DNA of 64,000 nucleotides from Lumbricus terrestris (GCA_949752735.1 OX457037.1:11832358-11896357); one strand, 5' to 3'. Counted from the first letter of the stretch, positions 31,978 to 44,831 are shown. The notes: generated by a model from the sequence alone, not told the origin. Made by a program: numbers and translations.

Positions 31978-33215
31978 CATTATGACCTACTCGGCGCCGT
32001 TTGGAAACGCTATGAAGTGCTAAAGCCTACAGTGTACTCTGTACACCTATCGAAATATTCAATTCCATTAGTGAACTCTAAATAGGAATTCGAGCAATCA
32101 GTTGTATTCTGAATACATGTAAGTTGTCTGATCTATTCACTCTGGAAAAATATTCTGGAATTCAGTCGCATTCTCAATGAATAGCACGCTTTAAGGCAGT
32201 CCGCTGACGTCAGTCTGAATATCTAGATACCTGACTAACATTCATACAATCCAACAAATTATAATTATATAATTAAATAGTAGAAAAATAATTATACGAG
32301 TGAATATTTATTTAAATAAATAAGTAAATCAACAAGTAATAAATAAATTGTGGCTACGAAATTAAAATCGCATTGATACATAATGAGAAAAATGATTTCC
32401 TAATTAGCCTCGGTCTCGTACTATATTGACGTTGTCAGATAGATATCTATGCTGTCGTATTCGGATTCACTTCTTGGTGATTATTAAAAGGCTAAGTAAA
32501 ATTAATTTCATTTGGAGAAGATTATCTAATTGTGGTTCTGGAATGCGTTTCATTGCCCAATGTGTCCATCATAACAGGCATATTAAACAGGTAAACGTGC
32601 TTATAGTTGTGATGCTACTTTCTCATGTCTACCAATTCCAGGAGGAAAGCACCCAAATCTTTGGGTCGTGCACATGGAACAACTGCGCGACGGCAAGTCA
32701 TAGGCCTATGCTGCTTCCTCAGCTAGCAAGCCCGAGAATAATATTTCGTCTACCAACATGCAATTATAACGCACTATTCTGAGTCATATTTGTTGGAAAA
32801 TGTTTAAATCAATAATTTCTGCCTTATTTATGTGTGCCAATATTTACTAGAAATTAGTGTTTATTATAATTCTGCTTCTGTTATTTTGATTGTTTTATGA
32901 TTGTGGAGTAAAATTGGACCCCTGCAGGGGGTCTCTCTGGATCCGAATTGAAATATCAAAATTTTTATCAGCGATAATTTACACCGACCTATAAAAGCAC
33001 GCAGTTATTGATCGACGAAAGACTGACAATTGCATGCAATCTTATAATTATTGGGCCACGCTGCAAACAAAAGTTAAACCTACGACAATGTGGATGAGGG
33101 TTAATGCCTTCCAATCAAAATCGTTTACGGAAATAAAAAATGAAATTTTACTTAGCCAAATAATAATTACGAAGAAGTGGAATCCGACTACGACAGCATA
33201 GACACATGTAGCTTA
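31978..33215. other. 3' flank of short form / intron to long form
   Basis: AT-rich. Contains the candidate polyadenylation signal at 32325-32330. A frame at 32426-32782 has a hydrophobic stretch (VLIVVMLLSHV) but no homologue or splice logic. Another leader for the long-form exons was looked for here and not found. Confidence 0.45.
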
Positions 33216-33260
33216 CATTCATTCATTCATTCATCCATTCATTCATTCATTCATTCATTA
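33216..33260. repeat. (ATTC)n microsatellite
   Basis: About eleven ATTC units with one ATCC interruption. Confidence 0.9.
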
Positions 33261-33752
33261 TACACATATGCTACTAGTTCTCTCTCTCGACTGATTGGAA
33301 CACAGAGAACCAAATAATATTGCCGTCTGGCTCTCGGGGCCAACATGCGTTGAAGCGAATATCAAAAATGGCCAGTATGCTATAATATAATATTACCTTT
33401 AACGCGGCTGCGTCGCGGCAGTGAAGGTTAATCGTTTCAAGGCAACATTGAGCTTTCTTTAAAAAAATATTTTAAATCATGCTTTTGTAAGACAAATAAC
33501 TGATTTTCAAATTTGTTCAATGCTGTTTAGAGAAGAATTTATTAAATGTTTTGTGTTGAAAGACAGTAATCACTCTAAATAAGAAATCCAGATGTTGTGG
33601 TCTAGGTGGACCCCAGGTATGCAAATACGTAGCTTTCACGACCACTGCGGATGAGGGTCAAGTATCACCGATGTAGCCTAATGATAATATGGTGATGCTA
33701 AACTCATTCGCATCCGTTAATAAATTCTTATGCTTTTCTTCTTTTTACACAG

Positions 33753-36700
33753 CTGTATTGAAGCCAAACTTCACCGATACTGTAAAAGGTATGAAGAGAT
33801 ACTAAGTAATCAGCAATGAATTTAATAATTATGTCATCGCATAACAGAACATAAAGTAGCAGATGTTACTCTGAAGATATGCAATTCATCTCGAACCGTT
33901 GTGAGCAGTGTTAAATGTAATCCCTCTGCTTGAGGTATCCCATTATACAGGTTCTGTGGGGGGGGGAGACAAACCACCATTTGGCGGACGGCCAGCCGCT
34001 GAGGCACGTGGCGCTGACCAGTCGAATGTTAGTAGTTGAATGACTACAGGTACTATTTCACCTCCCCTCAAAACAGACTACAGGTTCTACCTCACCTAAA
34101 AATAGATCGATGGCGTCGCTGAGTTAGTATACTGGCGCAGCCATGCCCCCTGACCAATGGCAAGGCTCCAAATTATCACGTGACCTGTCAATCAATCCAT
34201 AGGCGTGCGCGGACCTCTCTATCAATTATCTGTCCATGTCTTTGTATGCCTCTGTATCTGTCTGTGTCTTTGTATGTGTGCGTATGTCTGTTTTTAATTA
34301 ACAATGAAAGGCGAGCACATGTGGCATAATTAAATTTGACCTGTCAACACCCATCAGCCGTCGCCGGCTTTGAACATTATAATTGAACGAGTAGGTGTGG
34401 TGTGCAAAAGGCGTGGTATGCAAAAAGGTGTCGTATGGAAAAGGTGTAGTATGCAAAAAGTATTTCACTCAGCGTGTGCTATGCAAAAAGGTTGTGTGTG
34501 CAAGAGGTGCGCGCGGCAGCAGTGGTATTAGCAGCATGAGCAGCTGCAGTGTGGGGCTGCAGCGTGGGACAGCAGCAGCAGCAGCAGCATTGTGGAACAG
34601 CCGCGTTGGGTAGCAGTGTGGGACAGCTGTGTAGGACAGCAGCAGCAGCATTGTGGAACAGGCGCGTTGGATAGCAGTTTGGGACAGCATCGCGGGACAG
34701 CAGCAGCAGCATTCAGTTTTTCAAAAGTCCTATGATGTAAGTAGTTGTGTAGAGGAAGACGGGGTAATTTCGGCCATGGGGAAAATTCGGCCAGGGTGAT
34801 TTCAAGGCAACCAGTGGGCATGGAAAGATTTTAATTCTGCCATATAGCGTATAATATCGTATTAAGTATGTTTATCGAGATAATTTTGCTTTTATGTGAG
34901 TATAATTTGCCAAAAACCAAAGAAATTAGTTCGAGCCTAATCCACTTATCCATACTGTGACAGTAAAAGCTAATAATTGAAGGTAATCTTGCTCAAATGC
35001 TAATTATTTGATTGTTATTCTGCAAACCACTATATTTTTGGCCAATTTGGTTATACAAATTAATGATCCAAAAATGCGGTCCATGCTCGTTAAGATTGTT
35101 ATGGAGGGTGGGTGGGTCGGGGTAAATTCGGCCATGTGGACGAATTTACTCCAGAGATGTTAGGAATGGCACATAGTGCCTATTTTAGGGTAGTAACTTT
35201 ATATTTTGCACCAATATACCCAGTTTTAATTTAAAATATAACAATAACGCATCATTTCATACCCTATGTTGTGTTTTTAAAAAATTTGAAAAAATTAATT
35301 TTTTTTAAATTAATATTTTTATTAGATTCTGCAAAAAAATTAATTAAATCACAAACATACAACCAGGTATTCCCTGAATATCTCTGATGTGCAATTTTCG
35401 ACTTCATGCTGATTTCGGTGTGAACCACCACATATACCTCATCTGGTTTGTTGTGAGGATCAAATTAATCGTGTTGGCCGAATTCACCCCGTGTACTGGG
35501 GTAAAACCGGCCAAAAATTAACTTTACAAAATAGCTTTTTTTCCACAAATGTTTTCCTCTTTCCCAAAAAGTAACCTTGCAGTATATTGTCCCTATCTTG
35601 CCTTATTTAATTGTGATTTTATTTAATTTTAGCAGTCAACCCGTTTCAATTTATTGCAAAAATAAGAAAAATGGCCGAAATTACCCCGGCTTCCTCTATA
35701 CACGGGTATTGGATCACTTGGATGAAAAATTTATCACAATTTAAGATTCTTAGTTTTTTCAAAAGACCTATTATGTAAGTAGTTCTAAAACCATGGGTAA
35801 TGCATCACTTGGATGAAAAAATTTACTACAATTTATAATTCTTCAATTTTTCAAAAGACCCATAGTGTAAGTAGTTGCATCACAATAGGTATTGCCTCAC
35901 ATACATTACAAATATTTCCTTCTTTGAAATTCGTATGTTTATATGCAAATAGCCCAAATGCAAAAATGTATGGCATTTCCAACACTTTTCACTCATTTAA
36001 TTCTTAATACTTACATGTTTCAACAGCTCAATCCCACAAATTCCACAATTCCATACCTACTTACTTACTTGCTCTCAAAATTTCAACAATTCATCAGCCT
36101 TACACATGAACAACTCTGCACTTATTTCTCATTTCTTCACTCTTTCAGTTCTTAATACTTGCTTTTTTCAACACCTCAACGTGCAAATTCTACAATTCCA
36201 TACCTGCTTGCTTACTTACTCACATAATTTCAGCACTCCAACAGCTTTGCACATGCACATCCATGCACTTATTTTTCATTTCTTCACTCCTACAGTTCTT
36301 AAAACTTGCATCTTTCAGCATCTCAGCCATGCAATTTCTACAATTCTACACCTATTTACTTACTTACTCGCAAAATTTCAGAACTTCAACAGTTTTACAC
36401 ATGCACATCCATGCAATTATATCTCATTTCTTCACTCCTTCAGTTCTTAATACTCGCATCTTTTAACATCTCAACCGTGCAAATTCTACAATTCTATTCC
36501 AGCTTACTTACTTACTCACGAAGTTTCAGCCCTTCAACAGATTTACCCATGCACATTCCTGCTCTTATTTCCCATTTCTTCACACCTTCGGGTCTTAATA
36601 CTTGCGTCTTTAAACATCTCAACCATGCAAATTCTACAATCCCTTACCTGCTTATTTACTTACTCACAAAATGTATACATACCAAAGCTTTGCACATAAT

Positions 36701-39700
36701 ATACATATACAATCCTCTCTTATTTCTCAAATATTCAATCCTTCAATTCTTCAATTCTCACTTCCTGCTTGTTTCAACATCTCAATCTCACAAGTTCTAC
36801 AATTCCTTGAATACTTACTTACTTACTCACAAAAAATTTGCAATTCAACTGCTTTTCACTTGTACAATCTTGCAGATATTTCTCATTTCTTAAAATCTTC
36901 ATCTCTTAATTCCTACACATTTCAACATCTCGATCACATCATTCTACAATTTCTCAAATACTTACGTACTTGCTCACACAATTTGTGCACTCCAACAGCT
37001 TTACACATGCACAATCCTACCCTTAGTTTTCAAATATTCAATCCTTCAAATGTTACTTCTGACATGTTTCGACTTCTAAATCGCACAAGTCTACAATTCC
37101 ACACACACTTGCTTACTTACTAGCTTAATTTTTTACAACCAATCAGTTTTACATGTACAATTATTTCTCATTTCTCATTTCTTCACTCCTGCAATTCTTA
37201 CTTCTGTCATAGAATGTTGTAGAATGATGTGATTGAGATGTTGATTACAACGATCAGATCTATTAAAAAGATTTTTGTGTTGGCTAATAATAATTATTGC
37301 ACCTGCTTTTGACCTTCACACGCTTGTAACGGAGGGTTGAAGTATTAATGGAGATCAAAATCTTGTTATCTTTTTAGTCTTTAACGGATTAACCATTTGA
37401 GAAGGCTGTGATATAATGTGATCTTCTTATAGACGTAGAACTGTGCTTAGGGTCCTCTCTGCGAATGGTTAATGCATTTTACCAATATTGATCCCAAGCT
37501 AATTTTTTTTAACTCTATCGTTAAAACTTGATATTTGTGTAATAAAGGAATATACTGTATAATTATATCGATTCTAAATTATAGGTGTGTGTATGTTTTT
37601 CTTTGCTAGTATATGACACAGATATCTGCAGCGGTGAGTAGTATTAGAACTAAAGTGTTTAATTTTAAAAGACTTTTTATCTGCATTCATGATTCTAGTG
37701 GCATTGAGATTTAAAAACAATGCTCTTAACCCGCACCTCTTCAGCGACAATCTAGCACGACTCTGACCAATTCCTGATGTCTCAATTAAGAACTTTTAAG
37801 AAGCATGGTAGTCACCTGGCTAATAAAAGCAATTTGGATTTGTTGATTTTTTTCATTATCGTGAAATCTGGGGTAGGCAACATCCTTTTGTTCCTCAGTG
37901 GATCTTCTCTTAACTCACAACTATCATCTTCTCTGGACAAATACCCAACAATGAATGAATGAATGAATGAATGAGTGAATGAATGAATGAATGAATGAAT
38001 GAATGAATGAATGAAGACATGAAAATTAATAGCATAGTGCTTTGCGTTTAGCTTTAAGTACCTTTTCAGAAATATTGAGTAGGCCTAGGCCTAGATGACT
38101 ATGAATGGATCTCAACAGAAGATGACATTATGAGTTTGATAGAGTTTGATTGCAGACTATGTTTTATTTAGATATCACATTCTCTGGACCGTCAAATGTC
38201 ATGACGGTCGTAGCTTTGGAAGCGGTCCTTGCCGACAGAACATCGATTATATTACAGTTCGACAGTTACGACCACTTCATCTGGGCGGACCTCGCAGCCG
38301 ACAGTGGTCTTTACTACATGGGCGGTTTCCCATTGGCTCCATTCATTTTTAAGTGAGTATGAAGTGGTAGATGCAGAGACATATGAAGAAATATACGACA
38401 ATACAATGTCCGTCTGCGCCCCATCTATCCACCTTTCCATGCATTCGCTTGCTAATGCAACTTTTAGATCAATCATTCACGCCTATATCCAAAGGCATGA
38501 ATTGCCAAAAGATCCCCTTCATTGCTCAACCATCCGTTTGTCCATACATCCATTCATTCATACATTAATGAGTTTACTCTTAACTAGCTGGGGTACTCTG
38601 CATTGCCCAAAAAAATTCGCTTTTGACCCACTCGAACCCACCCCAACCGCCGAATCCCCAACCGCCCGCTCCCCACCCACCTAACCCCCAAACTCATCAC
38701 ACTCCGACCTCCTAACTAACGGGTACGTCTCTCGTGATATTTCCGTTAACGGAAAAATAGTTTCCTTTCCCCCCACAATACCCTGACTCAACCCGGCGGA
38801 TCCCCAACCGCCCGCTCCCCACACCACTCCACCGCACTCAACCCCCAAGCTCATCATACTCCGACCTCCTAACCTGTACGCCTCTCTTGATATTTGCGTT
38901 TACGGGCAAATTGTCTTTGTTCCCCTCCCCAAAAAAAATACCGGGGCGAGGTTTGTGATGGGTGGGGCGAGGAGACCCTGTAGCGCAATAGCTGTCTAAA
39001 AGTGAAACTATGGTATAGCGAAAGTTAGGGTTCTCGCCTTTCCCATCCTGGTTCCCATGGTGGTAGAGATTCGCCAATACCTACATGTACACCGGGTGTC
39101 CCATGCACACAGCGACACAGTAGAGAAGGTTTGGAGTGAAAAGCTCAAAAACTGTGGAAATGCGTCCCGTCCTCTGCGGGGAATCCAGATTTTGGGGGCA
39201 AGACAATAGAGCGTCGGGCGGACGGTCGCCGAGGCGTGCAGCACCGAGAGGGAGAGGTGGGGGGAGACGTGTGACCCTTCCCACCCGAAACTTTTTTGAA
39301 TTTTCAAATTGCAATGGTAGCATTTAGATAATGACAACGGACACCGATAATTAACATTACATTGTATCTAGGCCATCTGGACTATATTTAGGGTGGACGG
39401 GTTTAGGCAAAACAACCAAGATTCGCCGGCAAATGCCGAGCGAACCCGCCCCACAGGCCTATATACTGGCCTAGTTAGCTACACCGGTAAGCGAGAGCGG
39501 CATTCGTCTGTTGGTTTCAACGGACTGCGGTTCAAGCCCCGGGCTGGGAGTTGACACTCAGAGATTTAGATATCTCGGGCTAGCACGTGTGGGACGCAGG
39601 GGCGCAAGCTCCTGCGGAGCGACCTTGGGCAAGTTGCTCACCCATCATTGTCTGTGGGGAAGGCAACGGGAAACCACCTCACTCATCTCATCCCCAGGGG

Positions 39701-39735
39701 CGTAAAGCCAATGAACTTGCCTTCGGGCAGAGCAC

Positions 39736-39796
<61 letters not shown>

Positions 39797-42461
39797 TTCA
39801 TAACCACCATACGCGTCCAGCCATGAACTACCATCAGCGAAGGGTATGCACTACTGCTAGGCAACACAGTATCAGAATATATGGTCCACTGCTATGGAAC
39901 TCGCTACCTAATGACCTTTAACACCTACCCACTGTTTACCAATTCAAACGTCAATTCAAAGGTTACCTTTTAGCTGCACTTGTTTGAGTTATCTTATTGT
40001 TGCTTGCATGATGCACTTGTACATGCACTACTGTGTTCATATAATACACTGCATGAATTGTTTATGATTGTTTCTGTTTAGTGTGCTTTTACCCATCTTG
40101 TGAGGAGCCTTAAGCTCCCAATAAAATATCAACTGTTGACATTTTTCAATTTGACTATATGAAGATATAATTATGGCCATCAATGTATAATAATTGATAA
40201 ATTACTGTTGTAAATAGGGAACGCTGTCTTGCGGAACCATATGTTCCTTTGGGTTTACCTATTGACAACCTACATACAAATTTGTAAACTGTACACTTGT
40301 ATTAGTTTGTGGTGGTGGTCAATAAAGAAGATTGATTGATATACTATATTAATAAATAATAGCCGTACATATAATCATAATTTATAATACAGTAAATAAT
40401 ATCACGGTACGTCGGTATATTATAACCCTTGTTGTAAAATAATGATGTCAACAGCAACTAAAAACTATTATCATTTCGTCAAATTTTTCTGGGAGGAATG
40501 TCAATCTTGGGTGAGAACTTCCCCCCAGAGACGTCTGTATTAAACACTGCCCGGTGAAACAGCGAAAATTAGGGTTTTCTCCTCCACCGTGGCCCCCATG
40601 GTGGTAGAGATTCGCCAACCCCTCCACCGGGTGTCCCATGCCCACACCGACATAGTATAGTGAAAATTTGGAGTGAAAGCTCAAGAGCTGTGGAAATTCA
40701 TCGCGTTAAAACAGACAGACACACACACACACACAGAATCTTCTCTTTATTTGTATACATTTGACCCGCCGTTTTGAAGGACCCGCAGATATGACGATAT
40801 GTGCGTGGTAGACAGGTGATTTGTCTGCGATTGGTAAGAAGATTCATGCTTGAATAGAAGTTTCGTTGATGAAAATAATTGTTGCTTAAATGACAGTAGG
40901 ATTGATGAGGACTTTCAATTATAACGACCACCTAATTTATTCATATATAGGCCTAGCGTATATATACATTTATACACATACAAACCTAAATCAGGCACAT
41001 ACTTAAATAGACAGAGACATGCATACATATAAATAGTCTTTTGCAATAGTCCATCGTTTATGTTTCTTCAGAACTGTGAGGTTGATCACCAATACCTTCT
41101 CTTCGCTGCCAGTGTCGAACACATATCCCGCTTTCTACTGGATTTCCTGGGAAAATAACAAAATGGCCGTTGGCTTAGGAAACGTCCTGGGGAAAAACGT
41201 TCTGCTCTGGTATTTCGATCAGAGCCTGATGAATGTCAACAACATAACGGTGACATTCAACACTTCGCTCTCGCTGTCTTTTGGATACTACTTTGGAAGT
41301 ACACGTAAGTGAGATAATTAAGGCGCCTACGATTAGCAAGCGATCTATGGCAATGAGCAATTCTGAGCTTACTTTGTTTCCCAAGACCTTGAAAATTCCG
41401 AAAAAAGTGCCGAAGAATACAGAATATTTTAAATTCAGACCACATTGACACACGAATAATTTAGAACAGTACTTTGCTAGGAAAAAATGTTACGGAACTG
41501 AACAAATTCAAACATATAATTGTGGAATGGCTCTGACGGTAAGACGCATCCATAGATGCTGACCTGCTGGGGCCATATGCATAGAGGGCATAACTCTCAC
41601 TCTTAGCTTGAATCTGGTCTATGCGAGAGCAGTATGTTAATTCCGTATGCATGGGTCGAGATTAGCAAGTTATGCTAGGTATAATGTTATTTCAACTCTG
41701 AGGTAGGAGTAAGCGGGCTATTTTCATCGTGAACAATAGACGGCCGACTTTAGCTGGACAGCGTGAGTAATAGGTGCCCCTCGTTATTGTCCTCTGGCCC
41801 GTCTTGTTTTCGCCCCCTGGAAACGACCGCATATAAATATCTTTTACGCATGCGCGCTCAGCTATAACTGATTAAATTGGGGGAAAAGCAAGAATCATGC
41901 ATCGTCGGGTGCGAGGAATGCCCAGATCAACTATGTCTCTTGCTATTTTATTTCCATGCATACAGACGAATTCCAAGGGCTATGTCGGGACAAGCTATAT
42001 CGGGTGTAGGCTCTACACCGGGATTAGATTATGCCTGATCATATGCATACGGCTTCAGACTATAAGGGCCCAGTGGGTTAGGCCTACATGTATTTTATAC
42101 TAATATTTTATAAGGCCAATATATATATACACATAATTATTATAGCCAGATATTTGTACGTTTTGAAGCTCTGTCCCGTGACGGTGAATCCTTGATGAGA
42201 TCAATGAAGCTGAAGAAAGTCGGTTGGGATGCATGCATAAAGACCTGCTACCTGGATGTCGTTGACAATCCGAGCTGCAATCTGACGGTCTGCTCCAACG
42301 CATGTATCCTGAACAAGAAATGCACAGCCTTCTGCCTACACCCGAAACCGTCTGCGGACAAGCCGTGCACATGTGAACTGCAAGCGATGCCAGGCACACC
42401 GTTGTCTAACCACCTAATGCAACCTGAGACCGGGGCGTCCTACTGGCTTATAATCAACTGA
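33753..42461 (+). CDS. FAMeT-like/PAN-like secreted protein, long-form exons of unit 2
   Basis: Exons are 33753-33788, 37610-37633, 38172-38352, 41072-41304 and 42169-42461 (TGA). Joined to leader exons 24521-24560 and 26556-26615 they give 867 nt, an uninterrupted 288-aa protein. The N-terminal linker reads VLKPNFTDTVKG and YDTDICSG. Next is the FAMeT-like domain (ALEAVLADRTSIILQFDSY ... FYWISWENNKMAVGLGN), then the ten-Cys PAN-like tail. Against unit 1, about 20 of 60 residues differ in exon 38172, mostly in its second half, whereas the Cys-rich exon differs by only two residues (KL for TL near its start). No separate leader is seen between 31978 and 33752, so use of the shared leader by alternative splicing is the simplest model. 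Loss of a leader is the alternative. Large introns hold satellites, a MITE, a SINE and LINE pieces. Confidence 0.75.
33789..34386. other. Intron sequence with no clear feature
   Basis: Contains a G-run at 33956-33967 and a GC-richer stretch with paired CTACAGGT motifs near 34040-34095. It may be an old repeat, but I cannot classify it. Confidence 0.4.
34387..34740. repeat. Imperfect 20-bp and CAG-rich repeats
   Basis: From 34400 to 34500 a GTATGCAAAAAGGTGT-like unit recurs. From 34505 to 34715, about 65-bp units of the type TTGTGGAACAG...GGGACAGCAGCAGCAGCA recur three times. Ala/Gln-type frames are artefacts. Confidence 0.8.
34752..35696. mobile_element. TA-flanked MITE with GGGGTAATTTCGGCC ends
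   Basis: Inverted ends are GAGGAAGACGGGGTAATTTC (left) and GAGGAAGCCGGGGTAATTTC read inward from the right, both continuing GGCCAT. TA lies at each border (34750-34751 and 35697-35698). Several further GGGGTAAATTCGGCC and GGCCGAATTCACCCC motifs lie inside. No coding frame is present. It interrupts one unit of an about 102-bp repeat (TTTTTCAAAAGACCTAT...GTAAGTAGTT) whose other copies lie at 35755-35870. Confidence 0.8.
35755..37200. repeat. About 148-bp pyrimidine-rich satellite
   Basis: About nine diverged units carry, in order, CATTTCTTCACTCCTTCAGT, CTTAATACTTGCATCTTT, AACATCTCAACC, GCAAATTCTACAATTC, TTGCTTACTTACTCAC and CTCCAACAGCTTTACACATG. The plus strand is strongly T/C-rich, producing stop-free frames that are not genes. 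It lies in the intron between exons 33753 and 37610. Confidence 0.88.
37951..38015. repeat. (ATGA)n microsatellite
   Basis: About sixteen ATGA units with one GTGA. Confidence 0.9.
38583..39177 (+). repeat. GTTGCCCGGG-family repeat, degenerate copy
   Basis: It opens ACTAGCTGGGGTACTCTGCA and contains two CTCCGACCTCCTAAC...GTACGCCTCTC units. It then has CCCATGGTGGTAGAGATTCGCC and GTGAAAAGCTCAAAAACTGT, as in the 20023 copy. Confidence 0.65.
39178..39345. repeat. Left part of a copy of the 56287-58047 element
   Basis: Matches 56320-56480: GAGCGTC...GGACG, then TTTTTTGAATTTTCAAATTG followed by CAATGGTAGCATTT. The right part is at 40341-40545. The pieces in between are a SINE and a LINE. Confidence 0.65.
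39470..39800 (+). mobile_element. SINE with (CAT)n tail
   Basis: The head has a B-box-like GCGGTTCAAGCCCC. The body carries GACCTTGGGCAAGTTGCTCA and GGGAAACCACCTCACTCATC, followed by AATGAACTTGCCTTCGGGCA. The 3' end is a (CAT)n run at 39738-39796. No A box is unambiguous. Confidence 0.65.
39801..40340 (+). mobile_element. LINE 3' fragment
   Basis: Plus-strand codons read RIYGPLLWNSLPNDL then, after one stop, HLPTVYQFKRQFKGYLLAAL, the C-terminus of a non-LTR ORF2. A 3' untranslated region follows, ending AATAAAGAAGATTGATTGAT, a typical short tandem tail. Confidence 0.8.
40341..40545. repeat. Right part of a copy of the 56287-58047 element
   Basis: Matches 57840-58047 and ends GTCTGTATTAAACACTG, the same terminus. 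Confidence 0.7.
40546..40752 (+). repeat. GTTGCCCGGG-family 3' end fragment
   Basis: Contains CCCATGGTGGTAGAGATTCGCC, TTGGAGTGAAAGCTCAAGAG and the terminal ACAGACAGACACACAC...AGAATC with TTCTCTTTATTTG. Confidence 0.65.
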
Positions 42462-42635
42462 AAGAAAATGCTTTCTAAATGCTTTCTATTGGCTTTATAA
42501 CGTGGAAACGTTTAGATATGTGAAACGATCGGTGATATAATCATGTATAGTTGCATACACATAACTAGAAATATTTAATATGTAAATTTACATAATCACA
42601 TATAATTATATATATAAGCATGTGAAATGGGCGTG

Positions 42636-42641
42636 AATAAA
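42636..42641 (+). promoter_or_regulatory. Polyadenylation signal of unit 2 long form
   Basis: AATAAA lies 175 nt after the stop, conserved in position with 9693-9698. Confidence 0.6.
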
Positions 42642-42754
42642 TTCGTCTTGAAATCTCTCTTGCAGCTATACCATAATATTATAGACCCTATTATTTTTAA
42701 TGGCGTCACTTGTTTTGCTATAATTTGACTTTGGCAGAATATTATAATATTGGT

Positions 42755-43957
42755 CATAGGCGTAGGGGACATTTCAACATTGGAAGGGGGCGAAATTTTC
42801 CTTTTGCCCGAAAACAATTGACCATAATTGACCTGTGCACTTATAGGTCTATATATAGAGTGTGTGTCTCTCAGTCTCTGTACAAAAGCACGGTTTCTGT
42901 TCTTGCGCCCGCACCCGTGGAGAAGAGGCATAGAGGAAAATAAATACCCTGGGCCCAGCTGGGACTAATTTTGGGCCCAGGGCCCCAGGCTGAAAAAAGG
43001 TTAGTCCGCTGTGCACAGTTTATAATGTCTGCCTTTTAAAGTGCAATATTTCTGACACTTGACTGTAATCAGTTTAAACTTCAAGTGAACAACTGAATAA
43101 ATTCACAATTGTAAGTTTTTTTATTGTATCGTATTTAATTATCTATAAAGTGCCTATAGTCCAGTAAGGTGAACCGTTCAGAGGGGCTTCCAGTGCGCAA
43201 GGCCCCGCGAAAAGAAGCAAGTTATGAGAAGGAAGAAGAGAGATTGTCGGATAAAGGTGTAGACTGTAGAGCGAACAAAAGGAAAAAGCACATTCCAAAG
43301 AGAGGGACCAATTGAGGCAAATGATCGAGACTGAGCCATACCATAGCAGTTCTACAGCAAGGAATCAAGAGTCAAGTCTTTTGGACGGTTGGAGGAAGTT
43401 GAGTAAAGTCTAACGTCGCCAAGATATTTAACCTTATGATAGGTTAGGGACCCATGAAAGCTCTGCATAGGGACCAGGAATTTCTCTCATCGGCCTCCTT
43501 GAGCCTGCTGAAAGTCTCCATAATGGTGCAGTGCATATCTACAGCTGCAGAAAATATAGGCCTATAGCCGATGTTGATGATTCATGGTTTCGGATAGTAG
43601 ATAGAATTCAAAATGTGAATTCCGTGATCTGTGGCACTTGGCTTGAATGCTGTGAATTTCCCCAGATGCGACGAATTGCCGCGATTTTCGGGAAAATAAG
43701 ACCGATCAGCTCGTGAATTTGCTGCGATTTTCGCCATTATTTTCTAAATTAATTCAGACCATTTTCTGCTATGGTGCTTGTGAGCTAGTATCTAACTTGA
43801 TTCGGGCAAATTGGAACTGAAAGAAAAATTGTTGTGTGATTATGAGTGTTGAAATTTAAGCATAGTTTGTTGAATATTTTGCCAGGCCTACTTGCCCGAA
43901 AAGCAAGCTTGAAATTTGGGGAATGTGTGCTCTGGATTCACGCCTCCTACGCCTATG
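42755..43957. mobile_element. hAT-type element, unit 2 copy
   Basis: Same CATAGGCGTAGG ends and same insertion point as 9807-11265, with ATATTGGT on the left and a drifted ATAATTATTGGT on the right. About 500 bp inside (42900-43400) are almost identical to unit 1. No SINE is present. Confidence 0.8.
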
Positions 43958-44831
43958 ATAATTATTGGTTGCTTAGTTTTGGCTGCAACTCATTTAAATT
44001 TTAAGCTCTAGTTTCCTATTGCCTTGTGCTCTATGGGCACGTTTGAACGCCTCATGGAAAGGACATGCTCTCAATTCAGCCGTTGTACTGCAATGACTGG
44101 CATCACACCATGAATTCTGCATGTAATATTATTTGCAATCGGTTGAAACTGTTCTTTGATCAATAAACTCAACGTTCTTTATTCAGTTGTTTATTAGTTA
44201 TTTTCAGTGCTATGAAGCTAAAAAGAATTAATTGAATAATCACGAGTCTAAGACTAATAGGTCTAACAAGTTTAATTTTTCTGGTTGATTAAAGTTCAGT
44301 TTTCCAAACTATGAGCTTACTAGGGGGTCCAATTTGAGGAGAATTCCCTGCTGGAAGGCAGCCAAGTAAATGCATTGTGGCCACCAGATGTTCATATTTT
44401 GACGGACTAGCGAGACAGCCGATGCCTGCCATTCCGGTCTTCGACACCAATGAACTAACTGGACCATCATTGACTGACTTTGTACGAGCTGCCACGATGT
44501 CGAAGAAGCCTCACGAGAATGATTAAACATTGAATTATTCTATTCCGCGTTTCTCGCTTGTTATAACAAGAAGTTAAGATCTGGCGCCGTTTTCGGAGTA
44601 GGCCTACCGCAAAGCTGTTTATTGCTTATCGTTGTCGAGGAATTTACAATAACAGCACCGATGTAGTTTTGTCATGCGTTGTAGTTGAATTGCGTAATGT
44701 TTTCAAATAATTTCACAAATTCTAGACAGTTGAATACCATCTGTAACCTATTAAAAATCTACCAGATATTTTTACAGTCCTCAACGTCACATTAGAGGAA
44801 CCGAATCAGTTGGAAAACAGCACGTGGTCTT

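Noticed and set aside
32426..32782. 118-aa frame with a hydrophobic segment, considered as a leader for the long form
   Set aside because: No phase-1 donor at a suitable place, and no counterpart visible in unit 1.
35813..37123. Chain of overlapping frames in the pyrimidine-rich region
   Set aside because: They follow the 148-bp satellite, shift frame from unit to unit and have no recognisable domain.
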